Position numbers and translations under genes: made by a program. Of a stretch of 64,000 nucleotides of DNA, positions 1-9,390 are shown piece after piece. The stretch's first letter is position 1. Each line of letters starts with the position of its first letter. The notes under the pieces are model-generated. The model searched no databases. It was not told where the DNA came from and was given only the letters and a program-made list of their open reading frames with translations. This DNA comes from an uncultured Lachnospiraceae bacterium (GTDB lineage Bacteria; Bacillota; Clostridia; Lachnospirales; Lachnospiraceae): contig CALWLH010000037.1 in assembly GCA_944381475.1 (NCBI GenBank), positions 30,126 to 94,125 on the forward strand. The letters run 5' to 3'.

Positions 1-948
1 AGTGAGGGTTTCGGGGGTCATCTCCTCCTCCTTCAGAACATAGGAGTAGCCCTGCTTTTTAAAGGAGTCCGCGTTTAAAATCTGGTCTCCCCGGCTGACC
101 TTTGCAGACAGAGGAACCAGAATATTGGGTTTGTGCAGCGCCAGAAGCTCGCAGATGGAGTTGGCGCCCGCCCGGGACAGAACGATGTCCGCAGCCGCAA
201 ACAGATCCTTTAACTGCTGGCTGATGTATTCAAACTGCGCATAGCCGGGGGTGTCCTTTAAAGCATCATCCAGATTTCCTTTTCCGCAGAGATGAATCAC
301 CTGAAAGTCTTTTAAAAGCTCCGGAAGAGCCGCCCGCAGGTTCTGATTGATAATCCGGGAGCCAAGACTCCCCCCCATCATCATCAGAACCGGCTTTTCC
401 GTGGAAAGTCCGGTAAATTTCAGGCCCTCCATGCGGTTTCCAGAAAGAAGCTCCTTACGAATGGGGGAGCCGGTGAGAACCCCCTTGTCCTTTGGCAGGT
501 GCTCTAGGGCTTCCGGAAAGTTTGCGCAGACCTTTCTGGCAGAGGGAATGCAGATTTTGTTTGCGAGGCCGGGACTCATATCCGACTCATGGATGATCAC
601 CGGAACCCTGTAATGCTTTGCCGCCAGCACCACCGGCACTGCCACAAAGCCGCCCTTAGAAAAAAGCACATCCGGCTGATAATCCCTGATGAGGCGTTTT
701 GCCTGAGAAAAGCCCTTGACGACCCGAAAAGGGTCTGTAAAGTTTTTTAGATCAAAATAGCGGCGGAATTTTCCCGTGGCGATTCCGTCATAGGGAACCC
801 CCTCTGCCTCCATCAGCCTCCGTTCGATACCCTCATAGGAGCCAATGTAGCGGATCTCATGGCCCGCCTCCCGAAGGGCAGGAAGCAGGGCACTGTTTGG
901 CGTCACATGACCGGCAGTACCTCCGCCGGTCAAAATGATTTTTTTCAT
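1..948 (-). CDS. murG: MurG, lipid II-forming GlcNAc transferase (3' end outside window)
   Basis: Transfers GlcNAc from UDP-GlcNAc onto lipid I at the inner face of the membrane, making lipid II for peptidoglycan. The first residues read [20 protein letters not shown], the glycine-rich GGGTAGH loop that opens MurG proteins. Further in come [22 protein letters not shown], and an acceptor/donor-site run MMMGGSLGS followed by [13 protein letters not shown]. The start ATG at 948 has GGGAGG seven bases upstream. The frame stays open for 316 codons to the window edge; MurG is normally about 355-370 residues, so only the C-terminal tail is missing. The gene follows the TSCPD gene by 13 bp on the same strand and is probably co-transcribed with it. 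Confidence 0.95.
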   Translation of the reverse strand, partial: MKKIILTGGGTAGHVTPNSALLPALREAGHEIRYIGSYEGIERRLMEAEGVPYDGIATGKFRRYFDLKNFTDPFRVVKGFSQAKRLIRDYQPDVLFSKGGFVAVPVVLAAKHYRVPVIIHESDMSPGLANKICIPSARKVCANFPEALEHLPKDKGVLTGSPIRKELLSGNRMEGLKFTGLSTEKPVLMMMGGSLGSRIINQNLRAALPELLKDFQVIHLCGKGNLDDALKDTPGYAQFEYISQQLKDLFAAADIVLSRAGANSICELLALHKPNILVPLSAKVSRGDQILNADSFKKQGYSYVLKEEEMTPETLT

Positions 949-961
949 AGAAAGCCTCCCT

Positions 962-1204
962 TTACGCAAGAGCCTGCTCAATGGCCTTTGCCAGCTGATC
1001 CGGGCAGGAGGTGCCTCTGCCGTTGCAGTTGATTCCCTTTAACCGGCGCACCGCCTCCTTTGCATCCATTCCCTCCACCAGCGCAGCCACGCCCTGGGTG
1101 TTTCCGTTGCAGCCCCCCACAAACTGTACATGGGTCAGCTTGCCGTCCTGGATGTCAAAGTTGATTGCTCTGGAACAGGTTCCCTTTGTTGTATATGTAT
1201 GCAT
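962..1204 (-). CDS. Small TSCPD-domain protein (TIGR03905 type)
   Basis: An 80-residue protein that is essentially one TSCPD domain. It shows [18 protein letters not shown], a central [10 protein letters not shown], and the naming motif [12 protein letters not shown] near the C terminus. Five cysteines are spread in the order C-C-C-C-C, as in this family, where metal binding is suspected but unproved. TSCPD domains also form the C-terminal part of some class II ribonucleotide reductases, but here the domain stands alone. Function is unknown. An AAGGAGG site precedes the ATG at 1204. It lies just upstream of murG on the same strand. Confidence 0.85.
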   Translation of the reverse strand: MHTYTTKGTCSRAINFDIQDGKLTHVQFVGGCNGNTQGVAALVEGMDAKEAVRRLKGINCNGRGTSCPDQLAKAIEQALA

Positions 1205-1411
1205 GAAAATGCCTCCTTAGAAATAAGTATTTTTCGCTTAAGAAAGGAAGGTATGGGATCTGTTTGTTCAGTGATATAATCCATTCGGTGTTTCATAAGC
1301 GAAATCATGGAGACATCGTACCATATTCCGGGAAAAAAAGCAATGTGGGACGCATCCGGCGCTCCTAAAAAATATGCCGAATCCTACAGGAATTTGACGG
1401 CGAGATATGAA

Positions 1412-1440
1412 TTGGAAAAGCAGACAAGCTATGCTATGAT
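1412..1440 (+). promoter_or_regulatory. Predicted sigma-A promoter for the 1472-2299 gene
   Basis: -35 TTGGAA (1412-1417), 17-bp spacer, -10 TATGAT (1435-1440) preceded by TGC, an extended -10. It would start transcription about 25 bases before the first ATG. The rest of the stretch 1205-1471 shows no gene; a further TATAAT at 1275-1280 lacks a matching -35. Confidence 0.55.
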
Positions 1441-1471
1441 GGGGCAAATGCCGGGGTGAATAAGCAGAAGG

Positions 1472-2299
1472 ATGGCTGCAGGCCGAAAAACCCCGGCAAT
1501 GCCGACAAAGCAATCTGACCTGCAGCAGATGGGGTATATGTTAATTGAATTTTTCAGTAAGAGCATGGCAGTTTATCTGATGGTCCTTGTGAGCATCCTG
1601 GGGGTGCTTGGACGGGCCATGGCGGGACGGAGATGCAGGAAGCTTTCACATCAGGCAAAGGATTTGGTGCTGGCAAAGGACCGGGATTTAAAGCAGCTGC
1701 GGGTGCGGTTTGAGAGCGCCTACAGGCTAAACCATGGAAAGGTTCAGGCAGAAACACTGGTACATAGTCAGATGTCCCAATATCGTATGCTGGGCGTATC
1801 CATGGGCAGACTGGAGTATGGGGACAGGGCGGCTGCCCTTTTGTGTCTGGCGCTGGGTTTTTCTGGCTTTGGGGTGCTGTTTACAGCGGGCCAGAGCATG
1901 GAGACCTGTGTAAGGATTTTGTTCTGGAGTCTGGGGCTGGCATCTGCATCGTTGCTGCTGGGAATGATTCTGGGATATCACAGCATAGAGGCTGTTTGCG
2001 ACCACCTGACGGACTATCTGGAGCATTCTCTGGCTGCAAGGCTTTCTATGGAGCAGGAGCAGCGAAGCACCTCCTCTGTCAGAGCAGGAATGCGGGATGA
2101 TCTGTTTATGAAGAAGGAGGAGCCGGAGGAGACGGGGCTGGAGCTTTATCAGGAGCCCGCCGCCCAGATTGCCGCCACCATCGAAAAAGAACCCAGGCCC
2201 CGGGTGGAACGGGAAACCTCTGGACGGCGCCTGTCAGACAGGGATGAGCAGATTATCGCTGATGTGCTGAAGGAGTATCTGGGAGGAAAGTATTCCTAG
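1472..2299 (+). CDS. Hypothetical multi-pass membrane protein
   Basis: I do not recognise the family. The 275-residue product has a hydrophobic segment near residues 23-45 (MLIEFFSKSMAVYLMVLVSI), a basic region with alternating charges (about 50-95), two adjacent hydrophobic segments (about 122-168) and a charged, Glu-rich cytoplasmic tail ending LKEYLGGKYS. That resembles an internal membrane protein with a coiled cytosolic loop. The start is uncertain. The ATG at 1472 has AGAAGG abutting it with no spacing; ATGs at 1529 and 1538 have only weak upstream purines. It is a single-gene unit between predicted promoters at about 1412 and 2430. Confidence 0.7.
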   Translation: MAAGRKTPAMPTKQSDLQQMGYMLIEFFSKSMAVYLMVLVSILGVLGRAMAGRRCRKLSHQAKDLVLAKDRDLKQLRVRFESAYRLNHGKVQAETLVHSQMSQYRMLGVSMGRLEYGDRAAALLCLALGFSGFGVLFTAGQSMETCVRILFWSLGLASASLLLGMILGYHSIEAVCDHLTDYLEHSLAARLSMEQEQRSTSSVRAGMRDDLFMKKEEPEETGLELYQEPAAQIAATIEKEPRPRVERETSGRRLSDRDEQIIADVLKEYLGGKYS

Positions 2300-2429
2300 A
2301 AGGTCAGATGCAGCCAAATCCATTTTAAAAATATGCTGACTGGAGGTTTGTATCTGCGCCAATAACGCTTATATGGGGATGAGCATGGGATACATAAACC
2401 ATTTTTATGGGAAATTTTAAGGAAAAAGG

Positions 2430-2459
2430 TTGAAATCATGACTGTTTCTGATATATAAT
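2430..2459 (+). promoter_or_regulatory. Predicted sigma-A promoter of pgi
   Basis: -35 TTGAAA (2430-2435), 18-bp spacer, -10 TATAAT (2454-2459), about 45 bp upstream of the pgi start codon. Confidence 0.65.
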
Positions 2460-2504
2460 AGTACCGTTTTGGGAGGAAGTTTATAGATCAGAAAGGAGTC
2501 ATTT

Positions 2505-3851
2505 ATGGCTAAGGTAACGTTTGATTATTCTAAGGCGGGACAGTTCGTGTCTGTCGAGGAGCTTCAGAATATCAGGAAGGCAGCAGAGACAGCAAAGGAA
2601 ACGCTGGTGGGAAAGACTGGTGCAGGCAGCGATTTTCTGGGATGGATCGACCTCCCGGTAAACTATGACAGAGAGGAATTTGAGCGCATTCAGGCGGCGG
2701 CAAAGAAAATCCAGTCGGATTCGGATGTGCTGATTGTGATTGGCATCGGCGGCTCCTATCTGGGGGCCAGAGCGGCTATAGAATTTTTGAGACACAGCTT
2801 TTACAATAATCTTCCAAAGGAAGTGAGAAAGACCCCGGAGATCTATTATGCGGGCAACAGTATCAGCGGCACCTATTTAAAGCATCTGACACAGCTTGTG
2901 GAGGGTAAAGATTTTTCTGTCAATGTAATCTCAAAGTCCGGCACCACCACGGAGCCGGCCATCGCGTTCCGGGTTTTTAAGGAAATCCTGGAATCCCGTT
3001 ACGGCAAGAAGGAGGCGGCAAAGAGGATCTACGCCACCACAGACAAAGCCAAGGGCGCATTAAAGAAGCTGGCAACAGAGGAAGGATATGAGACCTTCGT
3101 TGTCCCCGATGATGTGGGCGGACGCTACTCCGTGCTCACCGCAGTGGGCCTGCTGCCCATCGCAGTCAGCGGCGCAGATATCACAAAGCTGATGGAGGGC
3201 GCCGCCAGCGCCCGGGAAGAGGCGTTAAACGCTCCTTTTGAGGAAAATTCAGCCATGCTCTATGCAGCCGCAAGAAATATCCAGTATTTGAAGGGCAAGT
3301 CTATTGAGATTACCTGCAATTATGAGCCCAGCCTTCACTATGTATCCGAGTGGTGGAAGCAGCTCTTTGGCGAAAGCGAGGGCAAGAATAACCGGGGCTT
3401 ATTCCCCGCTTCCGTGGATCTTACCACGGACCTCCACTCCATGGGCCAGTTTATCCAGGAGGGCTCCCGTCTGATGTTTGAAACCGTCATCTGTGTGGAT
3501 CAGCCCACCGAAAGCCTTACCATCCAGAAGGAGGAGGTTGACCTGGACGGCTTAAACTACCTTGCAGGTAAGGATATGGATTTTGTAAATAAGAGCGCGA
3601 TGAATGGAACAATCCTGGCCCATACCGATGGGGATGTGCCCAACTTTATGGTTCATGTACCTGCGCAGAACGAGTTTTACTTGGGCCAGCTCTTCTACAT
3701 GTATGAGTTTGCCTGCGGCGTCAGCGGGTATATGCTGGGCGTAAATCCCTTCAACCAGCCCGGCGTGGAGAGCTACAAGCGCAATATGTTCGCGCTTCTT
3801 GGAAAGCCCGGCTACGAGAATGAGCGGGAGGAGCTTCTGGCCCGGCTGTAA
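2505..3851 (+). CDS. pgi: Glucose-6-phosphate isomerase
   Basis: Interconverts glucose-6-phosphate and fructose-6-phosphate in glycolysis, in the cytosol. The 448-residue length fits the short bacterial Pgi class. Visible signatures are [20 protein letters not shown] (sugar-phosphate binding), [15 protein letters not shown] (phosphate-loop serines and threonines), [15 protein letters not shown] with the catalytic Glu region, and the C-terminal signature [19 protein letters not shown] with the catalytic Lys. AGAAAGGAG precedes the ATG by 6 bases. It has its own promoter and terminator, so it is probably monocistronic. Confidence 0.97.
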   Translation: MAKVTFDYSKAGQFVSVEELQNIRKAAETAKETLVGKTGAGSDFLGWIDLPVNYDREEFERIQAAAKKIQSDSDVLIVIGIGGSYLGARAAIEFLRHSFYNNLPKEVRKTPEIYYAGNSISGTYLKHLTQLVEGKDFSVNVISKSGTTTEPAIAFRVFKEILESRYGKKEAAKRIYATTDKAKGALKKLATEEGYETFVVPDDVGGRYSVLTAVGLLPIAVSGADITKLMEGAASAREEALNAPFEENSAMLYAAARNIQYLKGKSIEITCNYEPSLHYVSEWWKQLFGESEGKNNRGLFPASVDLTTDLHSMGQFIQEGSRLMFETVICVDQPTESLTIQKEEVDLDGLNYLAGKDMDFVNKSAMNGTILAHTDGDVPNFMVHVPAQNEFYLGQLFYMYEFACGVSGYMLGVNPFNQPGVESYKRNMFALLGKPGYENEREELLARL

Positions 3852-3887
3852 GGAAAAACTGAGACTTTAGGAGATCAAACATTTTTA

Positions 3888-3917
3888 CCCCCTGTGACAT
3901 CCACAGGGGGATTTTTG
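3888..3917 (+). terminator. Rho-independent terminator after pgi
   Basis: A perfect 9-bp stem CCCCCTGTG / CACAGGGGG (3888-3896 with 3902-3910), a five-base loop, then ATTTTTG. The stretch 3918-4168 that follows holds no gene I can support. Confidence 0.85.
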
Positions 3918-4168
3918 TGAGATAAGCCCGGAGGGCGGCCCATCAAAGACCAATCCCAAGTCATGCTTACGCAAAAACTATAGCAGCAAAAGCTTTGGGA
4001 AGGCCCGCCGCAGATACTGACGGCCCTGTCGGGGCTGAAAAAGAACGAAAATGGGCTGGTTATCAGCAAATTTGGAAATTTCGTGAAAAATAAATAAAAA
4101 CGGGCGGTATTTTGGAGAATGAAAATATGTTTTGTCAAGGAAATATGGGTATTTTGCAGGGCTTGTCC

Positions 4169-4444
4169 CTAGAAATGTACAGTTGTTTCGGTGAAGCAAA
4201 GGGCATCCGGCTCAAAGGCAGAGAGGCTGATGCTTTTTGCCCGCTTCATGAGATATTTGTAGCGCATCTGCGCCGCGTTCAGGTCGAAAATGCAGCTGTC
4301 AATCAGGCTGGGGTCTACTGCATGCTCAAAATTCTGAAAGGCCTGATCCATGTCCCGCTGCGCAGCCTGGATCTCATACATCAATGACAGCTGTTCCTCC
4401 GATTCCTTTTTTTTACAAAAGAACTTTACAAATGGTAAAATCAT
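4169..4444 (-). CDS. YaaL-like protein (DUF2508)
   Basis: A 91-residue soluble protein. The middle (EIQAAQRDMDQAFQNFEHAV, then DPSLIDSCIFDLNAAQMRYKYL) is the DUF2508/YaaL pattern: an amphipathic helix, a D-P-x-L-I-D turn and a second helix with N-A-A-x-x-R-Y. Function is unknown; in Bacillus subtilis yaaL sits between recR and bofA. AAAGGAGTG lies upstream of the ATG at 4444. It is divergent from the Tad pilus operon, with about 140-210 bp between the two starts depending on which TadZ-like start is used. Confidence 0.75.
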   Translation of the reverse strand: MILPFVKFFCKKKESEEQLSLMYEIQAAQRDMDQAFQNFEHAVDPSLIDSCIFDLNAAQMRYKYLMKRAKSISLSAFEPDALCFTETTVHF

Positions 4445-4501
4445 TTTTATAGATCACTCCTTTTTGAATCCTATTATGCCCCTCTTGGCAGAATCTTATT
4501 C

Positions 4502-4529
4502 TTGACATTTCCAAAAAATGCATTAAAAT
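4502..4529 (+). promoter_or_regulatory. Predicted promoter of the Tad pilus operon
   Basis: -35 TTGACA (4502-4507), 16-bp spacer, -10 TAAAAT (4524-4529). No other convincing promoter was seen before the operon terminator at 13752, which supports one transcript of about 9 kb. Confidence 0.6.
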
Positions 4530-4654
4530 GTGTGTCACAGAAAAACAATACTTAAAAATCTACCATCACAGCGATATATATACTGATGGGTGTATTTACT
4601 GCGGCTCTAAGAGATATAGAGACGATTGAGAGGGGGATTGCTTTGGAGGGCTAT

Positions 4655-5665
4655 ATGGGGCTTTTTGATATGGATCCGGAATACCGAGCCTGCCTGATGC
4701 GGGGGCTGATGAATAAAGATTTGCCGCCGCTCTCCCTGGTGGAGTTTACGAAGCTGGACAGCATATTGGTGTTTGCCAGGGAAAAGGGGCTGGAGCTGCT
4801 TATTATATCCGATCTGGCGCTGACCCGGGAGGTTTTGGAGGCGGATATAAAAGGCATTATTCTGCTGACGGATGTACCGGTTCAGGAGGATGTGCACAGA
4901 TCAGAGGATAGGCTTCTGGGATGCATCTTCAAATATCAGCCGGTTGGACAGATTGCGCAGGAGCTTTTATCTCAGTACAGGCAGGCGTCCTTTGCCGCAC
5001 CAGTACTTGGGCGTTGTCCGCAGGTGCTTCAGACCAGCGTTTATGGGATTTATTCCCCTGTAAAGCGGTGCCTGAAAAGTTCTTTCTCTATCGCATTGGC
5101 ACAGATTATGGGGGAGCGCAGGCCCACGCTTCTCGTAAGCTTCGAGGAGTATTCCGCATTGCCTGCCATGCTGGATATTCTGGAGGCGCCCTCTGCGCCC
5201 AATCTCTCAGACGCCCTCTATTATTATCTGCAGAATACGCTTTCGGAGCATCAGTCGGAACTCATCGCCGCGTCTCACAGCTTTGATTTTATCTCTCCTG
5301 TCAAAAATCCTGATGATCTGGAGGGGCTGGCACCGGAGGATGTGATAGGCTTCATCCAATATTTTGTCCGGGAATGCCGCTACAGCTGTTTGGTGATTGA
5401 CTTTGGAGATAGAATTTCCGGAATAAACAGGATCCTGCCCTGCTGCAGCAGGGTGTTCATGCCGGTTAAGGCGGACTGGATTTCCGAGAAAAAAAAGAAG
5501 CAGTATTTAGACTATGTAGGCCGGACGAATCCAGAGCTTCTTACCAAGCTTCAGGAGGTGCATCCCCCCTATCACCACATTGGCAGAGAGAGCAGGGGAC
5601 AGTGGGGGAAATTTGACGGGCTGGTGTCCGGAGAATTTTACGACTATGTCCGCCAATGCCTGTAG
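4655..5665 (+). CDS. TadZ/CpaE-like pilus localisation protein with degenerate P-loop
   Basis: First gene of the Tad pilus operon. The N-terminal part (MGLFDMDPEYRACLMRGL, later LLIISD) resembles the receiver-like domain of TadZ, followed by the linker KYQPVGQIAQELL. The rest matches a ParA/MinD-like ATPase fold. In place of the deviant Walker A K-G-G-x-G-K-[ST] it has SPVKRCLKSS (about residues 134-143): the lysine and serine survive but the glycines are gone, so ATP hydrolysis is doubtful. TadZ proteins mark the cell site of pilus assembly. The start at 4655 is preferred because GGAGGG lies 4 bases upstream and the protein then begins at the expected domain edge. An in-frame ATG at 4586 has no ribosome binding site. 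Confidence 0.75.
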   Translation: MGLFDMDPEYRACLMRGLMNKDLPPLSLVEFTKLDSILVFAREKGLELLIISDLALTREVLEADIKGIILLTDVPVQEDVHRSEDRLLGCIFKYQPVGQIAQELLSQYRQASFAAPVLGRCPQVLQTSVYGIYSPVKRCLKSSFSIALAQIMGERRPTLLVSFEEYSALPAMLDILEAPSAPNLSDALYYYLQNTLSEHQSELIAASHSFDFISPVKNPDDLEGLAPEDVIGFIQYFVRECRYSCLVIDFGDRISGINRILPCCSRVFMPVKADWISEKKKKQYLDYVGRTNPELLTKLQEVHPPYHHIGRESRGQWGKFDGLVSGEFYDYVRQCL

Positions 5666-5683
5666 GAGATGAAAGAGGTAAAT

Positions 5684-6928
5684 ATGAACAGAAAGAAGCT
5701 GGCACTGGAGATCAGAGCGCAGGTACTGCTGCTTTTGGGTCATGAGGAGGAGATGTCCGATGAGGCGGTTTTAAGGGTGATTGAGGGATGTATCAGGGAT
5801 AGAACGGTGGGGATGTATCTGTCGATACAGGATCGGGGGCAGCTTAAAAGATATATCTTCGATTCCATCCGCAGACTGGATATTCTAAGCGCCTGCCTGG
5901 AGGATGAGGAGATTACAGAGATTATGGTCAACGGTCCCGAAAGAATTTTTGTGGAGAAGGGCGGTGTGCTGGTGCGTTATCCAGAGCATTTTTTAGAACC
6001 GAGGCTTTTAGACAATCTGATTCAGCAGATCGTGTCGCGGGTCAATCGTCAGATTAACGAGGCGGAGCCCATTGTGGATGCCCGCCTGGAAGACGGTTCC
6101 CGGGTAAATATCGTGCTAAAGCCCATTGCTCTGGAGGGGCCGGTGATGACCATCCGCAAGTTTTCAAGAAAGCGCATGAGTATGGAAAGCCTGATCGAAA
6201 GCGGAAGCATCTCGAGGGAGGCGGCCATGTATCTGAAAATCCTGGTAGAAGCCCGTTACAATATATTTATCAGCGGCGGTACAGGATCTGGAAAGACCAC
6301 GCTCCTAAATTGTCTTTCAGAATACATTGACCAAAATCAGCGCGTGATCACCGTGGAGGATTCCGCTGAGCTGCAGCTGCAAGGCATTGAAAATCTGGTA
6401 CGGCTGGAAACCAGAAACGCAGGCTCCGAGGGCGTCAGGCCCATTACCATCCGGGAACTAATCCGCAGCGCCCTGCGGATGCGGCCCGACCGGCTGATTG
6501 TGGGGGAGGTTCGGGGAGGAGAGGCCCTGGATATGCTTCAGGCCATGAATACCGGACACGATGGCTCCCTGTCCACAGGTCATGCCAACTCTCCGGCAGA
6601 TATGCTAAGACGTCTGGAAACCATGGTGCTGATGGCGGTGGATATCCCGCTTTCTGCCGTCAGGGGACAGATATCTTCCGCACTAGACATTCTGATCCAG
6701 ATTGGCAGGCTTCGGGATGGCAGCAGGCGGGTTCTTTCGATCCAGGAGGTGGATCCCCTGGAGCAGGGGGAGATTCCTCTTCACACACTGTTTATTTTTG
6801 AAGAAAGGGGGGAGCAGAATGGCAAAGTTATCGGGGAGCTATGTTTCACGGGGGAGCCCCTCCATTTTCAGGAAAAGCTCAGACGGGCGGGAAAAAGCCT
6901 TCAAGCAGGGGCGGGGAGACTGGATTAG
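5684..6928 (+). CDS. TadA/CpaF pilus assembly ATPase
   Basis: Hexameric secretion ATPase of the GspE/PilT superfamily that powers Flp pilus assembly at the cytoplasmic face of the membrane. 414 residues from the chosen start. The N-terminal domain ([20 protein letters not shown]) is the CpaF recognition region. Walker A is [12 protein letters not shown] (about 198-208), an Asp-box region is [12 protein letters not shown], Walker B is [11 protein letters not shown] (about 271-280), and the His box is [13 protein letters not shown]. The ATG at 5684 has GAAAGAGG 6 bases upstream; the earlier ATG at 5669 abuts its purine run. The gene follows the TadZ-like gene by about 18 bp. Confidence 0.92.
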   Translation: MNRKKLALEIRAQVLLLLGHEEEMSDEAVLRVIEGCIRDRTVGMYLSIQDRGQLKRYIFDSIRRLDILSACLEDEEITEIMVNGPERIFVEKGGVLVRYPEHFLEPRLLDNLIQQIVSRVNRQINEAEPIVDARLEDGSRVNIVLKPIALEGPVMTIRKFSRKRMSMESLIESGSISREAAMYLKILVEARYNIFISGGTGSGKTTLLNCLSEYIDQNQRVITVEDSAELQLQGIENLVRLETRNAGSEGVRPITIRELIRSALRMRPDRLIVGEVRGGEALDMLQAMNTGHDGSLSTGHANSPADMLRRLETMVLMAVDIPLSAVRGQISSALDILIQIGRLRDGSRRVLSIQEVDPLEQGEIPLHTLFIFEERGEQNGKVIGELCFTGEPLHFQEKLRRAGKSLQAGAGRLD

Positions 6929-7619
6929 CCTGCTGATGGCCCTTGGCGTCGCAGTGGCTTTGGCATGGCTGTTTTACAGGGATGTCCGGGCAGTCTGTCT
7001 GACTTTGCCGGCAGGGGTGGTGTTCTATCTGGAGCAGAGCAAAAAAAGGCGCCTGGTATGTATACAGGAGCGGCGCAGTCAGTGCAAGGATGCTCTTTTG
7101 GCGGTTTCCTCCGCCCTCTCGGCGGGATATGCCCTGGAGAATGCCCTGCCCCAGGCTGGGAAAGCGGTGGGCAGAATCTGGGGAGAGGAGCACCTCTTTG
7201 TTCAGGAATGGAACAGGATGGAAAGAGGTATAAAGCTCCATATCCCGGCAGAGCAGCTGCTGGCCGATTTTGCCCTTCGCCTGGAGCTTCCTGAGATGGA
7301 ACAGCTGGCTGGGCTTTTGGCTGTGGCCAGGCGCAGCGGCGGAGGGCTGGGAGCTCTTATGAAAACCACCGCCGCCCAGATGGAGGAGCGGATTCGGGTG
7401 GAGGGGGAGATCAGGACCCATCTGACAGAGAAGCGAACGGAGCTTTCCATCATGCTTTTGATGCCTCCGGGAATACTGCTGTATCTACAGATATTCTCCT
7501 ATGGAATCATCGCGGCGCTCTATGAAACGCTGTGGGGTCATATCTTTATGACCATTTGTCTTGTGATATATGGCCTTGGGTGGTGGCTGGGCATGAGAAT
7601 CCTGGATATCCGCATGTGA
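6819..7619 (+). CDS. TadB-like type II secretion F-domain protein
   Basis: Inner-membrane platform protein of the Tad pilus, partner of the CpaF ATPase and the TadC-like protein. 266 residues from the chosen ATG, preceded by GGGGGGAG. Order: a short basic N terminus, a hydrophobic pair ([19 protein letters not shown]), a cytosolic GspF domain with DALLAVSSALSAGYALENAL and ARRSGGGLGALM, and two C-terminal membrane segments. The start overlaps the end of cpaF by 110 bp in another frame, longer than usual for this operon. A later start would remove only the basic leader, so the true start could lie nearer residue 37. Confidence 0.82.
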   Translation: MAKLSGSYVSRGSPSIFRKSSDGREKAFKQGRGDWISLLMALGVAVALAWLFYRDVRAVCLTLPAGVVFYLEQSKKRRLVCIQERRSQCKDALLAVSSALSAGYALENALPQAGKAVGRIWGEEHLFVQEWNRMERGIKLHIPAEQLLADFALRLELPEMEQLAGLLAVARRSGGGLGALMKTTAAQMEERIRVEGEIRTHLTEKRTELSIMLLMPPGILLYLQIFSYGIIAALYETLWGHIFMTICLVIYGLGWWLGMRILDIRM

Positions 7620-7685
7620 GAAGGAAAGGTGGATTCCATGTCCGTCCTGGCAGCGGTAAGAGGTGGTTTTAAGAGGGGAGGCACA

Positions 7686-9059
7686 ATGAAGATTTTTATA
7701 ATATTGGGTTTTTTGACAGTGGTTTTTGGCTGTTTTACATTTTTTCCCCCTGTGTTTGAAAAGGTATTTCGCTTCTGGTATGGGCGCAAGGGACCCCAGC
7801 TGCGGGAAAAATACCGTTCCATAGAGGTGCGAAGCAGCCCGGAGAACACAATGCGCCGTGAGTTGTATGCAAGGCTTCGCATGATGTGGCTGCTGTTGTT
7901 TATAGGATTTCTGGCGGGTCTGCTCTTTTCGCTCTTTGACGGCGGGGGTGAAATTCTGGAAGCTCTTGAGCGGCCCACCTTCGGGGAGGGAGAGTCAAGG
8001 GTGGAGCTGATAGCGGAGCATGGGGGGCAGAGTGATTTGGTACAGCTGACAATCAGGGAACAAAGTCCTGCGTCCGAGGAGCTGGAGCGCTTTTTTGCGT
8101 CTGCCAGCGAGGCGGCGCTGAAACAGGTTCTGGGTGATAATGAGGATTTTTCCCATGTCACCAGGAAGCTGAATCTGATCACCGGTATGGATGGGGGAAT
8201 TGAAATCAAATGGCAGGTTTCTGACCCTGGGGTGATCAGTGTATCGGGAGTGATCGGTGAGAATATTCCAATGGAAGGAGCTGGGGTGGAGATTGTCATG
8301 AATATGACATACGGGGGTTTTTCAAGAAGCTTCAAAATCCCCGTAACAGTCTGGCCAGACGAAAACGCTGAGGATGGGAGGTCTGCGCTGACGGCATACA
8401 TCAATGACGCCATTGCAGAAGACCCGGAGGCGCCCCAGGCTGCGCTTCCAAAGGAATACAAGGACAGTGCGCTGATCTTGCGCCGGAAGGAACACACCAC
8501 CGGACAAAATCTGGCGCTGCTCTTTCTCATCGCTGCACTTCTGATGGCGATTCGGGCAGGGAGCAGGCTAGAGGAAGCCTTTGCGAAGCGGAACCGAAGT
8601 CTTGAAGAAGATTATCCGGATATTGTTTCCAGGCTGGCCATTCTGTTTTCTGCTGGTCTGACCATACCCGCGGCATGGGAACGTCTTGCGGCGGACTATG
8701 AGCGGGAGCTGACTAAGAACAAAAGCATACGCTATGGCTACGAGGAGCTGAGGTTAACAGCGCTGGAGCTGGCAAACACAGGGTATTCTGATAGGGTATT
8801 TTACGATTTTGGAAAACGCTGCGGCAGCGGCCGCTATATGAGGCTGGCGGATATTTTGGATCAGAACATGAGAAAGGGCACTATGCAGCTGACTGTTTTT
8901 ATGGAACAGGAGGCGGCACAGGCCTTTGAGCTGCGGAAACTGCAGGCGGCAAAGACCGGAGAGGAGGCGGGAGCAAAGCTTCTGCTTCCCATGATGATGA
9001 TGTTTGGGCTGGTTATTGCCATGGTGGTCGTTCCGGCCTGGAGCGGCATGAAATTATAG
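7686..9059 (+). CDS. TadC-like type II secretion F-domain protein with large insertion
   Basis: Second platform protein of the Tad machine, 457 residues from ATG 7686 (GGGGAGG 4 bases upstream). The C-terminal half carries the GspF-type helical domain: LEEDYPDIVSRLAILFSAGL, TALELANTGYSDRVFYDF, and a final hydrophobic segment LLLPMMMMFGLVIAMVVVP. Family members are usually near 300 residues. Here about 190 residues lie between the first membrane pair (ends near residue 95) and the next (LALLFLIAALLMAI, about 285-300). That insert is Glu-rich and beta-like and should sit outside the membrane. It follows tadB by 66 bp. Confidence 0.82.
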   Translation: MKIFIILGFLTVVFGCFTFFPPVFEKVFRFWYGRKGPQLREKYRSIEVRSSPENTMRRELYARLRMMWLLLFIGFLAGLLFSLFDGGGEILEALERPTFGEGESRVELIAEHGGQSDLVQLTIREQSPASEELERFFASASEAALKQVLGDNEDFSHVTRKLNLITGMDGGIEIKWQVSDPGVISVSGVIGENIPMEGAGVEIVMNMTYGGFSRSFKIPVTVWPDENAEDGRSALTAYINDAIAEDPEAPQAALPKEYKDSALILRRKEHTTGQNLALLFLIAALLMAIRAGSRLEEAFAKRNRSLEEDYPDIVSRLAILFSAGLTIPAAWERLAADYERELTKNKSIRYGYEELRLTALELANTGYSDRVFYDFGKRCGSGRYMRLADILDQNMRKGTMQLTVFMEQEAAQAFELRKLQAAKTGEEAGAKLLLPMMMMFGLVIAMVVVPAWSGMKL

Positions 9060-9068
9060 GAGGGGCTT

Positions 9069-9293
9069 ATGGAAAGAAGCGAATTGAAAAAGAAGGAATC
9101 CTTTGCAACGCGGAATGAGACACAGGTCTGGAAAAAAGAACGCGTTCTTGACGAAGGGGGGATGTCAACGGTGGAGATCATCCTCATCCTGGTGGTGCTG
9201 ATCGCTTTGGTGGTCATTTTCAGGGATCAGATCACAGCACTGGTAAACAACATATTTGCCAGCATTAACAGAAGTGCTGCGGGTATTTACTGA
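9069..9293 (+). CDS. Flp-type pilin (type IVb)
   Basis: The 74-residue major pilin candidate. A hydrophilic leader of about 31 residues ends in DEGG, followed by MSTVEIILILVVLIALVVIF: a class III prepilin site (G before M, Glu at +5) and an unbroken hydrophobic helix. The tail DQITALVNNIFASINRSA is typical of Flp1 proteins. The prepilin peptidase encoded at 12038 would cut after the second Gly. TAGGAGGGG stands 5 bases before the ATG, the strongest ribosome binding site in the operon, fitting an abundant structural protein. Confidence 0.88.
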   Translation: MERSELKKKESFATRNETQVWKKERVLDEGGMSTVEIILILVVLIALVVIFRDQITALVNNIFASINRSAAGIY

Positions 9294-9390
9294 CTCATAG
9301 ATGAATGGGCGCAGGACAAAGCTTATTTTAATGCAGTTATTCTTTGGGTGTATAAAGCCCAGTGGGGGCTATATGTGTGAAGGGGGAGCT

